A stretch of 64,000 nucleotides of DNA from Urophycis tenuis. Its lineage: Eukaryota > Chordata > Actinopteri > Gadiformes > Phycidae. The notes beneath the pieces were generated by a model. It was not told the origin of the DNA. It saw only the letters and a program-made list of their open reading frames with translations, and did no database searches. This document shows positions 1 to 9,650 of this stretch, piece by piece (the stretch's first letter is position 1; each line of letters begins with the position of its first letter). The stretch covers positions 193,501-257,500 of the forward strand of contig JAXIVH010000195.1 of NCBI GenBank assembly GCA_036785325.1, written 5' to 3'. The position numbers were made by a program, and so were the translations under genes.

Positions 1-1
1 T

Positions 2-600
2 GACCCCAGCTCCCTGGCCACCTCCCCCTCCATCTCCCCCATCTGCTCCCTCTCCTCCTCCTCCTCCCCTTCCTACCCCTCCTGCTCCCGCTCCTCCCCT
101 TCCTCCTCCCTCTCTTCCTCCCTCTCCTCCTCTTCATTCTGCTCCATCTCCTCCCTGGACAGTGACACCAGCCCCTGGGCCACATCCTCCTCCTCCTCCT
201 CCTCCTTCCTGGACAGTGACACCTCCCCCCAGGCCTCCATCGTCAGCCAGGAGCCGCAGCAGGTAGACAAGGAAGTCATGTTTACATAATGCGTTCACAT
301 TCACACGACTCACACAACAGTGTATTTAGAGATCTTTGTTTTCTGCTCCTCTGGTGGATGACACCGAGCCCACCACTGGCTGTTTCTCTGGCCTGTGGAA
401 GGCCCTGTTATCCTGCTTCACCTGGAGGAAGGTTAGCCAATGACATGTTAATCGCCCTTATACATTTATTACATCGTCAATGTGAATCATTGTGGTGGTG
501 CAAGTCAAGGTTTTTCTAAAAAATAATTATCATCCCACAGAAGGAGCAGAGCGATGAGCCCGGGTGTTTGATGCCCACTGGGAGGGCAGCCCAGCGCTGA
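2..600 (+). CDS. Serine-rich gene, copy 1, last three coding exons (partial)
   Basis: I do not recognise the family. Three exons are visible: end of a Ser-rich exon (2-262, donor after CAGCAG), 330-431 (acceptor TTTAG, donor AAG|GTTAGC) and 541-600 (acceptor CCCACAG, ending in TGA at 598-600). Phases join cleanly, all phase 0. The first exon is almost all Ser codons punctuated by the motif SLDSDTS and ends EPQQ. Against copy 2 (22994-23310) the Ser tract differs by indels yet the frame stays open, which suggests a protein under constraint rather than a dead copy. The middle exon contains GLWKALLSCFTWRK, hydrophobic and cysteine-containing. No enzyme motif or known domain is seen. Upstream exons lie before the window. 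Confidence 0.6.
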
Positions 601-837
601 GCTCCACCAAGAGGCCAGGCTGTTGTACATAGTTCTGTATATAGTTGTGTAGTACATAGTTCATAGTACTTAGTTGTACATAGTTGTAGTAGCATAAGAT
701 ATGTCATAGAATTTGTTAAGGTCATAGATTTAGGTATGTTGTAAGTATCTACCCGGGGACCGGAATGATTCATTTTTACTGGTGACTGGTTTAAAATACT
801 TACTAGTAAATACTTGCTAGTAAAATACTTACTAGTA

Positions 838-1090
838 TTTTAGTAATACTTTAGTAATACTAGTTTAAAAGTAAGATAGATAGATAAGATAGTTAAGATA
901 AGATAGATAGGTAGATAAGATAGTTAAGATAAGATAGTGTAAGTTTCATTTATTTCTTAGATAAGATAGTTTAAGTTTTATTTATTTCTTAGATAATACA
1001 GTTAAGATAAGATAGATAACATAGTTTAAGTTTTATCTATTTCTTAGATAAGATAGTTAAGATAAGATAGATAAGATAGTTTAAGATTTA
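838..1090. repeat. GATA-rich low-complexity tract, copy 1
   Basis: Dense GATA/GATAAGATA repeats broken by TTTATTTCTTAGATA stretches. The same tract lies at 23850-24010 in the other copy with a different internal arrangement. It sits just downstream of the gene's stop codon, in presumed 3' UTR or flank. Confidence 0.75.
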
Positions 1091-1196
1091 TTTATATCTG
1101 TTTTGTTTGCATAAAAAAGTGTTTGGTTTAAGAATGTAGCTCAGATCTGTGTTCTTGTTTCTTGGTCTCTGTCTTATTTCTTGTTCCTTTTTTCAG

Positions 1197-1850
1197 GTTG
1201 GCTGGTCCATGAGAAGACCTATGAAGATGAAGCGATGAAGAGAACAAGAGACGAAGAAGACAGCTTCAGAGCTAAATAACTTCTCCACATGGTGATTGGT
1301 ACTTCAGTAGCTAAGAGGCACATTCTAACGCACCGTCATGACGTTGAGCGCTCAGTTCCTTCCCTCCATCCATCAGGCTCCAGAGAGGAACTTCAGGGTG
1401 GAGGAAGAGGAGCGGAGCTGGTCCGAAGAGGAGAAGACAGACGTAGATGAAGAAAGCGAGGACGACGGACGAAGAAGGTCGAGATTTAGAGATAAAGATC
1501 TTATCCACAAGGTAATTGTTGCTTCCATAGTTAAGAGGCACATTGTAATGCACCGTTATGATGTTGAGTGCTCAGTTCCTTCCCTCCTTCCGTTAGGTTC
1601 GGGAAAGGAAGATCAGGATGGAGGAAGAGGAGTGGCTATACCGTGTACCTCCACAGAGAACCTCCACAGGAACACAGCTGTACCCCACCAGCTGATGTTG
1701 CTGCCGCTGCCCGATGACCATCATGTCCTGCTCATCTGGAGGTCAACATGGTGGTCAGCCACCATGACCTGCCCTGTACACCACATCTCATTTCCATTCC
1801 TCGTTATGTGTCCAATAAAGTCCCACATATTGGCACGTATTTCTGATGGG
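1197..1850 (+). other. Exon-like blocks and AATAAA site downstream of gene copy 1
   Basis: A TTTTTCAG acceptor is followed by an open stretch ending CACATG|GTGATT. Then come one internal block ending ATCCACAAG|GTAATTG near 1512 and a terminal block with AATAAA at 1814-1819. In copy 1 the first block has TAA where copy 2 reads GAT, so if it is translated here it is truncated. The blocks could be spliced 3' UTR, alternative 3' exons or decayed exons. I cannot decide. Copy 2 has four such blocks, so their number has changed since duplication. Confidence 0.4.
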
Positions 1851-2492
1851 CTGTTGACGGTTGTTGTTTTTGATGGGAAGTTTGTCACTGTACAGTTCAC
1901 ACATTTCCGCAGCTTAAACACATGTCAAAAACTATCCTTGTTTTAATTCTCAAATGTAAGACACGATAATTATAGGTCAGGAGAAATATGTGCATGTTGT
2001 TTATGTTGAAAGTACACATTTGTGGAATTTGCACCTCCTCCCTGGGTTAACATTCTTCTCCTGGCGCTCTGATTTCCACTCCTAAAAGTAAGGAATATAA
2101 TTGGGCAGGTGAGGCTGAAGCTGTGCTTGTTCTTCTGTCGGGCTGTGACTGTTTTGTGGACCATGATTCACCATTATAATACATTTATTTATATAGCGCT
2201 TTTCTGAGGACTGACACTTTAAAACAAGACAAAATATAGGAATAAAAACAATACCATAAACGTCAAATAAACGCTACATTTTGAAGCATACAAATTAAGG
2301 GGAAGAATCAGGTCTAGGTGAGGAGAGTCGTGTTAAAATCAATTTAAAATAGGTCTGCTTTGAGGGATTTTTAAAAGCAGAAGGGAGGTGGAGTCATGGA
2401 CTTGACGATGATGATGACAGTGGACCCTTCCACGTTGTTTTCAAGTGTTCTGTCGATACTCGTTTTTGTTTGATGCACTGAAACCATGATGT

Positions 2493-2694
2493 TGTGGCAA
2501 GATGGAAGAACGACTCAAACGGAGACAGTTGAAGTTCTTTATTCATCAATTGCCAACACAAGAATGAATGACAGAGAAAACGCGCCACAAACTCAAAGGG
2601 TACAAACCACGCCCCCTACCCGTAAACCTACTGGGTGAGAGACATAAACACGTGACATACAGTAAAGGCATATCAACAGACTGTGCACGCCACA
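2493..2694 (-). repeat. Gypsy-A 3' LTR (left on the map)
   Basis: 202 bp, beginning TGTGGCAAGATGG and ending CACGCCACA. It matches the copy at 6656-6857 base for base on visual comparison. Inside it on the + strand is TTCTTTATTCATC, so AATAAA-type signals read on the element's strand. Confidence 0.95.
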
Positions 2695-2710
2695 CAGGCC
2701 CCCCCCCCGA
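2695..2710 (-). other. Gypsy-A polypurine tract
   Basis: Read on the minus strand this is a run of G directly abutting the 3' LTR. It is the usual position and composition of the primer for plus-strand DNA synthesis. Confidence 0.75.
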
Positions 2711-2739
2711 ACACCCAGAGGGAACTTATAAAGAAACAT

Positions 2740-5700
2740 TCAATCCCTCATTGGAGGTTTGATCAGCCTGCCATAACGGTTGCGCCACCCCTCCTTAGAC
2801 ACAGTAGGTGGTGCATGAGAAACATCCTCCACGACCGGCTCCGAATCAGGGCACTCGGGTGAAATCCTGTCTAGGATCCTGGAAGGAGGACGACCTCGCC
2901 GGGGAACCTGGGCCGGAAACACAATCTCGTCAGCCATCATGTGTGCCGGTTTAAGCCTATCTAATGTAACGCGCTCCTTACGCCCACCCATATCCAGCAC
3001 AAAACTCTTAGAGCCCGCCTCCAGTACCCTAAACGGGCCATCGTAAGGGGGCTGGAGGGGCGACCGGTGAGCGTCACGTCGCAGAAAAACAAACTTAGCC
3101 GTCATGAGCTCCCCGGGCACGAAAGACCGCGGCAAACAGTGATGCACCGGAGTGGGAGTGAGAGCGCTCCCCAACGAAAAAGGACGCACTGCAGGATGCG
3201 AAAGTGGAGCAGAACTCTCTGGCAAAAATTCACCCGGGACGCGGAGTGGCTGCCCTAGGACCAACTCGGCAGGAGAGGCATTCAAGTCCTCCTTAGGAGC
3301 TGAACGCAGTCCAAGCATCACCCAAGGCAAACGATCTATCCAGTTGCCATCCGAGAGCGCAGCGCGCAACGCCGCCTTAAGCGACCGGTGAAAACGCTCA
3401 CACAAGCCGTTAGCTTGTGGATGGTACGCGGTAGTACGGTGAACCTGTGTGCCTAGGGACCTAGCTAGTGCCGACCAAAGCTCTGAAACAAATTGAGGGC
3501 CTCTATCGGAGGTGATGTCGGACGGGGTACCGAAACGCGCAACCCAAGCCGAAAGGAACGCACGCGCTACGTCCGCAGACGTCGTTGAGGACAGAGGAAC
3601 CGCCTCTGGCCACCTGGTGGTCCGATCCACTACAGTAAGCAAGTGTGTAAAACCTTGCGAGGGAGGTAAAGGGCCCACCAGGTCAACATGTACATGATCA
3701 AAACGCCTGGCCGCAATCGAAAACGCTTCGAGAGGCGCTTTGGTGTGCTGATGAACCTTAGCGCGCTGACACGCTACACATGCGGCCGCCCATTCCTTAA
3801 CCTCTCTGCGAAGGCCGGGCCAGATGAATTTGGATCCAACCAGCTTCACCGATGCCCGGACCCCCGGATGTGAGAGAGCATGAACGGAATCGAAAACTCG
3901 ACGGCGCCAGGCCGCTGGTACGACAGGGCGGGGACGGCCCGTGGAGACATCGCAAAGGAGGGTGGGACCGCCTTCCTGCACAACGGCCTCCTCAAGCTTG
4001 AGGCCCGTACCGGTGGCCCTAAGGGCCAGGATGTCCGGATCACCAGGCTGGTCAGCTGCCATAGCAGAAAAATCCACCCCGAGCAGTACCGGACACGCCA
4101 ACGTGACCCGCGATAAACAATCTGCAACGTGGTTGGCTTTCCCAGCCACATGCCGAATGTCTGTCGTGAACTCGGAGATGGCCGCTAGGTGGCGCTGTTG
4201 ACGAGCAGACCATGGCTCAGCTACCTAAGACATCGCAAAAGTTAGCGGCTTATGGTCAACATAAGCGGTGAAAGAACGGCCCTCCAGCAGGAAACGAAAA
4301 TGACGTGTAGCTAAGTACAACGCCAGCAACTATCGGTCAAAATCGCTGTACTTGCGTTCGTTGTCCCTCAATTTACGGCTAAAAAACGCCAGGGGCTGCC
4401 ATACACCAGCCACCCGCTGCTCGACCACTGCCCCCACAGCTACATCGGATGCATCGGTTGTCAGAGCAACTGGTGCCGTGGGCGCGGGATGTGCCAGGAG
4501 CGCTGCGTTAGCCAGGGCGGACTTCGCCCCGTCAAAAGCCTGGATCCGTTCGGGGGTCCAATCGACCTGGTCATTGGCCTTCTTCAGCCTCAGGGCCTCA
4601 TAAAATGACCGCAGGAGGTGGGCTGCGCGAGGCAGGAAGCGATTATAAAAATTAACCATGCCCAGAAACTCCTGCAGGGCTTTAACTGAGACCGGACGGG
4701 GGAATTCTGCTACAGCCTGCACCTTGGAAGGCAACGGAACTGCGCCCTGCGACGAAATGCGGTGGCCCAAGAAATCAATATCCGGTAGTCCGAACTGGCA
4801 CTTCGCCAGGTTGACAATCAGGCCGTGCTCATCCAGGCGCTGGAAAACCTGTTTAAGGTGCGACAGGTGCTCCTCAGCCGACGGGCTGGCCACCAGGATA
4901 TCGTCCAAATAGACGAACACAAAAGCCAGGTCACGCAATACCGAGTCCATCAATCTCTGGAATGTTTGCGCTGCCCCTTTAAGGCCAAACGGCATGTGCA
5001 AAAACTCGAAAAGGCCGAATGGGGTTATCACCGCAGTCTTGAGCACATCCTCCGCGCGCACAGGGACCTGGTGATAACCGCGTATCAGATCCACCTTTGA
5101 AAAAACTGTTGTACCCGCAAGGTGAACAGAAAAGTCCTGAATGTGCGGGATGGGATAGCGATCATGCACGGTGATGTTATTTAAACGGCGGAAATCACCG
5201 CATGGTCGCCATGACCCATCAGCTTTGGGTACCATGTGGAGGGGAGAAGCCCATGGGCTTTTTGAGCGCCGCACTATCCCTAACCGCTCCATGGTCGCAA
5301 ATTCCCCTTTCGCCAGAGCCAACTTTACAGCGTCGAGCCGTCGTGCACGCGCGAAAACCGGCGGGCCCGTGGTGGGAATGAAGTGCTCCACACCGTGCCT
5401 CGTTGCCGCGGTAGAAAATGCAGGAGTGGTTAGCGAGGGAAAACCCGCCAGCAATCGCTGATAAACGCAGCCGGACACTGAGAAGCTAGCGTGCGTTAAC
5501 GGCCCAGATCCCCCTGTCTGACATGGGAAGGTGGTAAAAGACACGGCATCGATCAAACGGCGATTAGCGACGTCAACCAACAAACCGTTTGCATGCAGAA
5601 AATCCGCGCCTATGATGGGAACCGTAATGGATGCGATCACGAAGTCCCATTTGAAACTGCGCCCATGGAAACAAACAGCCACCGACCTGATGCCATATGT

Positions 5701-5871
5701 CCCAATAGAGGAACCGTTAGCTGCACTCAACTGCGGCCCGTTGCCTCGGGCTGACAGGTCCGAGTCAGTCGGAGGAAGCAGGCACTTCTGGGACCTGGAG
5801 TCCACCAGGAAACGCCTGCCGGAGAGGGAGTATTTCAAAAACAGCAGCTCCTCTCGCTCGCCAACGCTCAC
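2740..5871 (-). pseudogene. Gypsy-A pol (protease, RT, RNase H, integrase), two in-frame stops
   Basis: One reading frame runs 5871 to 2740, interrupted by TAG at 4330-4332 and TAG at 4225-4227. The protease comes first (RRFLVDSRSQK, where the usual active site is D-S/T-G, so the glycine is Arg). RT follows with FVFVYLDDILVA. RNase H has TTDASD and, beyond the first stop, DHKPLTF. Integrase has the HHCC zinc module (SHPGV...CVACQ) and the catalytic triad in FDHVHVDLVG, TSDRGPQF and GLCERF. Its C-terminus has a GPY/F-like module (YDGPFRVLE). Both stops fall inside RNase H, so the element cannot make its own integrase without readthrough. Apart from these changes the frame is intact. Confidence 0.9.
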
Positions 5872-5876
5872 AGCTG

Positions 5877-6641
5877 CTACTGAGCGCCGGCTCTGGCGTT
5901 TCCCGACGCCTCAAATGCGCACGGAGGGACGCAACGCCGAGCCTTGGAGCCATAACGCTGGTGGAAAAAACACAAGGCGCCTCTGCGCTGTCTCCGCCTG
6001 GAAACTCCAGCCACCACTGCTGGGTCCTCGCCATCCGCTGTCGGCTGTTGGGGGTCCGACGACACGCTCTGCACGGAGAACCGTCTGGTAGCCAGCAGGA
6101 CACGTTCCGCTTCTTCAGCCAAACCCCGGTAGTCACTCGCGGTCAGACAAGGAGAGTTGGCTAAAGCTGCGCGCACCGGTGGTGGGAGTTGGCACAGGAA
6201 AATGTGCGGGAACAGGAAACCACCATCATCTGAACCCAGCAGTGACAGCATGCTGTCCATCAGGTCCACCGCCGAACCGTCACCTAACCCGGGCTGGGAC
6301 AGCATTTTATCGGCCCTCTCCGCCGCGGACAGGCTGTACCTCCATAGCAGGAGTTGTTTGAGTGCTGCGAATTTGCCATGTTGTGGTGGGTCTCGCAGAA
6401 GTTGCATGATGCGGCGAGTGGAATGCTGATCCAGGGCCGCGACCACCAAGAAGTACCTGGAGTCGTCCTCTGTGATTCTACGCAGGTGGAAAAGCGCTTC
6501 AACATGCTGGAACCACGCAGCCGGGTCGCTCTGCCAGAACTCGGGAAGCTTCACAGACGCGGCGAAACCGGCCGGCTGTGAGAGTTGGGGCGACATGGCT
6601 GAGGAGGAGACACCGCATTCTGCTTCCTCGAACATGTTCAA
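5877..6641 (-). CDS. Gypsy-A Gag
   Basis: Capsid-type protein of 254 residues, intact from ATG at 6641 to TAG at 5877-5879. It begins shortly after the PBS. The middle matches the retrotransposon gag fold (LPEFWQSDPAAWF, then YSLSAAERADKML). The C-terminus is basic with a Cys/His cluster (CFFHQRYGSKARRC), probably the RNA-binding end. It overlaps the open pol frame, with the slippery heptamer 19 nt before its stop. It should assemble the particles in which element RNA is packaged. Confidence 0.9.
   Translation of the reverse strand: MNMFEEAECGVSSSAMSPQLSQPAGFAASVKLPEFWQSDPAAWFQHVEALFHLRRITEDDSRYFLVVAALDQHSTRRIMQLLRDPPQHGKFAALKQLLLWRYSLSAAERADKMLSQPGLGDGSAVDLMDSMLSLLGSDDGGFLFPHIFLCQLPPPVRAALANSPCLTASDYRGLAEEAERVLLATRRFSVQSVSSDPQQPTADGEDPAVVAGVSRRRQRRGALCFFHQRYGSKARRCVPPCAFEASGNARAGAQ
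5898..5904 (-). promoter_or_regulatory. Gypsy-A gag-pol -1 ribosomal frameshift site
   Basis: On the minus strand the sequence is G GGA AAC with codons in the gag frame, a textbook X XXY YYZ slippery heptamer. Slipping back one base gives GGG AAA CGC, exactly the pol frame, which opens just upstream after a TGA. About ten bases further on, GCGCTC and GAGCGT can pair across a 12-nt loop, a plausible stimulatory stem. Confidence 0.75.
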
Positions 6642-6642
6642 A

Positions 6643-6654
6643 TCGGGGTCACCA
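6643..6654 (-). other. Gypsy-A primer binding site (tRNA-Trp type)
   Basis: Minus-strand TGGTGACCCCGA, one base inside the 5' LTR. It is complementary to the 3' end of tRNA-Trp, the same first twelve bases used by avian retroviruses. Confidence 0.75.
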
Positions 6655-6655
6655 A

Positions 6656-6857
6656 TGTGGCAAGATGGAAGAACGACTCAAACGGAGACAGTTGAAGTTC
6701 TTTATTCATCAATTGCCAACACAAGAATGAATGACAGAGAAAACGCGCCACAAACTCAAAGGGTACAAACCACGCCCCCTACCCGTAAACCTACTGGGTG
6801 AGAGACATAAACACGTGACATACAGTAAAGGCATATCAACAGACTGTGCACGCCACA
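6656..6857 (-). repeat. Gypsy-A 5' LTR (right on the map)
   Basis: 202 bp, matching 2493-2694 without a visible difference. It is followed by the ATGT target duplication at 6858-6861. Confidence 0.95.
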
Positions 6858-6861
6858 ATGT

Positions 6862-7015
6862 CAAGCAACGATATGTGCAGCAATCCTCCGTTTTCCCTTA
6901 AAACGCTGCGATTCTTGATTCACACCACTAGAGGGAGCGATATAGCCTGAATAGAACCACTAGAAATTAAAACAACAAACGGTAACACTAAAATGTTTTA
7001 ATGCTTGTTTAAGAG
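6862..7015. other. Remainder of duplicated segment and spacer
   Basis: The first 80 bp match 26691-26775, closing copy 1 of the segmental duplication. After that, unique AT-rich DNA runs to the Gypsy-B LTR. No gene is seen. Confidence 0.7.
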
Positions 7016-7209
7016 TGTAGATAGCTGTACTGTAACTGTTTGACCCTAAGGTGTTACCGTACTAGGATTGGGTCTCGCGTGATTAACTTCATGTGATTTA
7101 GTATGTTGATAGCGGGAATCTGATTCACATAGATTTGCCATCTGTAAGACTGAACATTAATAAAGATCATTCTATGTTTCATTCGGATACTTTATTTCAT
7201 TAATCAACA
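7016..7209 (+). repeat. Gypsy-B 5' LTR
   Basis: Begins TGTAGATAGCTG and ends AATCAACA. It contains AATAAA in ATTAATAAAGATC near 7158. It pairs with 15165-15360. Confidence 0.9.
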
Positions 7210-7225
7210 TGGTAACAGAAGTGGG
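7210..7225 (+). other. Gypsy-B primer binding site (tRNA-Leu-like)
   Basis: TGGTAACAGAAGTGGG directly abuts the LTR. It differs at two bases from the TGGTGTCAGAAGTGGG expected for a tRNA-Leu primer. Confidence 0.65.
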
Positions 7226-7330
7226 AACGTTATGAAGACATCACTCGGACAATTTAATCTCTAGAAAGGGGCTGACATTAACTTTGAATTCTCGACCGTG
7301 GTAAGCGACTTTTGTACACATAGCACCGAA

Positions 7331-7905
7331 ATGGCAGATGGATTCAGACGTCCGGATCCCCTCATTTTCGACGAGAATGTGGCAGAACACTGGCATACGT
7401 TTGAAGGAGAATACGATATTTTCATTGCCGCCGCACACAGTGATAAACCTGCCCGAATGAGAGCCTAAATACTCCTTAAACTTGCAGGACCAGAGGCTAT
7501 AGAGAGGGAGCGGTCATTCACCTACGCGCCCGAGATACTAGATGATGATGGACACGTAATTGTTCCAGAAGAATCCAGAGAGGACCCCGAATGTCTGAAA
7601 CGAAAGTTTAAAGAAATCTGCAACCCTGAAACAAACGTAATAATGGAGAGACACAACTTCAACACCAGGCAACAAAAACCTGGCGAAACAATCGAGGCAT
7701 ATGTGAGTACACTGAGAAGTCAAGCAAAAACCTGCAATTTTGGTGCGTGGAATAAATAGAGACAGTGCCAGAAGCACACTCTTAAAAGAGACTGACCTAA
7801 CACTGTCCAAAGCGATACGCATTTGCCAAATTAGCGTACTCACTGAAAAACATAGCAAAACCCTCTCCACACCAAAAACTGTGACAACCGCCAGCGTGGA
7901 TGCAG
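7331..7905 (+). pseudogene. Gypsy-B gag remnant
   Basis: ATG at 7331 opens a capsid-like frame (DENVAEHWHTFEGEYDIF) that hits TAA at 7466-7468, then continues in the same frame to about 7740 (TRQQKPGETIEAYVSTLRSQ). A small deletion and frameshift follow, and the gag C-terminal part appears in another frame (GINRDSARSTLLKETDL). The nucleocapsid, protease and start of RT are missing, because near 7900 the sequence jumps straight into RT. Confidence 0.85.
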
Positions 7906-9310
7906 TACTAAAGTGGATGCCACCATCTTCTCCGTCCTTGATGCCAAAAGCTCCTTCTGGCAAATCAGACTGGATGATGCCTCGTCGCTCCGCACAACAT
8001 TCACTACTCCGTATGGCAGATTCAAGTTTTTTAAAAATGCCGTTCGGAATACAGTACAGCCAATGAAGTGTTTCAAAGAGCCATGGAACAAATATTTGCA
8101 GGATATCCATGTGCTATAATAATGGACGACATCATCATTGGTGGCAAAGACCCGACTGAGCACGAAAAAAACTTGAAAAAAGTACTGGATCGTGCCAGAC
8201 GGATGAAACTGAGACTGAATCCCAGCAAATGCAAATTTGGACTCAATTAAGTGAGCTATGTAGGCCACACATTCACAGATAAAGGACTAAAGGCAGACCC
8301 TAAAAAATTCAGTTCAGCGCTTTTTAGGAATGGTAAACTACTTGGGCAAATTCATTCCAAACCTAAGTGAACTCACCACACCACTATGTCAGCTGCTTCA
8401 CAAGGAAATGGTGTGGAGTTGGACAGAGCATCAACAGAAAGCTTTTGACAAGCTCAAAACCTGCAACACTCACTTGCGATGCATCACAATATGGCCTAGG
8501 GGCCGCTTGCCTCCAAGAAGGGAACCCTGTGGAATACGCATCTCGTACACTGACCGAGACCGAGACCAGATACGCGCAAATCGAAAAGGAACTTCTAGCA
8601 GTAGTCTTTGCTTGCTACAAGTTCTATGACTACATCTATGGCAAGCCGGTTGTGATTGAGACTGACCACCAGCCCTTGGTCACCATTCACAACAAGCCAT
8701 TTCACACTATCCCAGCTCGCCTGCAATGCATGATGTTACAATTGCAAAAGTTTGACCTGACTCTCACATACAAAAAAAGGAAGCACCTACTTAGCTGACA
8801 CTCTTTCCCACGCACCGAGATGCAACTTCGCCCCCCAGAAGGCAGAACAGCCTGAGTTTTATTGTGATGACAGTTCAACTGATATCCCCACGGCGCCTTG
8901 AAGAACTTCGCCTATACACTGCTGCAGACACAGTGCTGCAGAAACTCACCTGCTTAATCCAACAGGGCTGGCCAAGACGTCCATGCAGCGTACCTACAGA
9001 GGTGAGGCCATTCTTCAATTTCCGTGATGAACTCACCATCAAAGACCGGATCATCATGAGGGGAAACAGGGCAGTCGTTCCTACTGCCCTGCACTCAGAA
9101 TACCTGAAAGTGCTTCATTCAGGACACCCAGGAATTGAATCCACCAAGAGAAGGGCAAGAGAAAGTGTCTTCTGGCCATCTTTAAATGAGGACATTTAAG
9201 CTGCCGTTATGGCATGCAGTGTCTGCAACAGCCTGAGGCCTCACCAGCAAAAAGAGCCGCTAAAACTACACAAAGTCCCAGACCTCCCCTGGTCTCTTGT
9301 CGCCACAGAC
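7906..9310 (+). pseudogene. Gypsy-B RT, RNase H and integrase N-part
   Basis: Fragments in three frames. RT comes first (TIFSVLDAKSSFWQIRLDDA, then AIIMDDIIIGG as the YXDD-type active site). RNase H follows (CDASQYGLGAA...YASRTLTETETRYAQIE, ETDHQPLVTI). Next is the integrase zinc module (HSGHPGIESTKRRA, then CSVCNS). There are stops at about 8250, 8797 and 9199, plus frameshifts. The frame is broken at codon level by the hAT element beginning at 9311 and picks up again at 13913. Confidence 0.88.
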
Positions 9311-9650
9311 TAGGGATGGGAAGATTCACCGATTTGCATCGGTAAATCAATATGAACATATACGATGCGGTTGCATCGATGGCAAAAGTGTGCATTGGTT
9401 AAAAATCCGGATGAATTCAAGATGTATCGTATGCCAAATCTCTGCATCGATAAAAACCGAAACATATCTATTATTATAGACTTCTAAAAACGTATCTAGT
9501 AGCCTACTGGTTTGCATTCTCTCCACGGCCGACATTGGACAATTAAGCCCAATTGAGTCCAGTCTCGCGCGAGTTGGAGGCGGGGTAAGCCAACAGAAGG
9601 CTTTCTTTGAATCAGAGGCGGTCACCGAGTGCAGTAGAAGGAGCCTAGCC

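Larger units (their letters stand above)
1..2492. repeat. Segmental duplication, copy 1
   Basis: This stretch aligns over its whole length to 23081-26775. Shared parts include the serine-rich exon, two short exons, the GATA-rich tract, the exon-like blocks and the terminal AATAAA. Homology resumes after the Gypsy-A insertion at 6862 and fades near 6940. Compared with copy 2 it lacks the 736-bp foldback element and two exon-like blocks, and it alone carries Gypsy-A, so those events came after the duplication. The left end lies outside the window. Confidence 0.9.
2493..6857 (-). mobile_element. Gypsy-A: young Ty3/Gypsy LTR retrotransposon
   Basis: The element is bounded by two 202-bp TG...CA repeats that look identical by eye. 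It is flanked by a 4-bp target duplication ATGT (2489-2492 and 6858-6861). The second copy of the host segment shows the empty site (CATGATGTCAAGCAATG near 26690). On the minus strand the order is LTR, PBS matching tRNA-Trp, gag, a -1 frameshift site, protease-RT-RNase H-integrase, a G-rich PPT, LTR. Integrase after RNase H marks it as Gypsy/Ty3. LTR identity says very recent insertion, yet pol has two stop codons and an altered protease active site. Confidence 0.95.

Noticed and set aside
1338..1946. Single 202-residue gene
   Set aside because: The frame reads through putative splice sites shared with copy 2 and is not conserved there.
7538..8110. 190-residue minus-strand frame
   Set aside because: It lies antisense to the Gypsy-B gag and RT and has no motif of its own.
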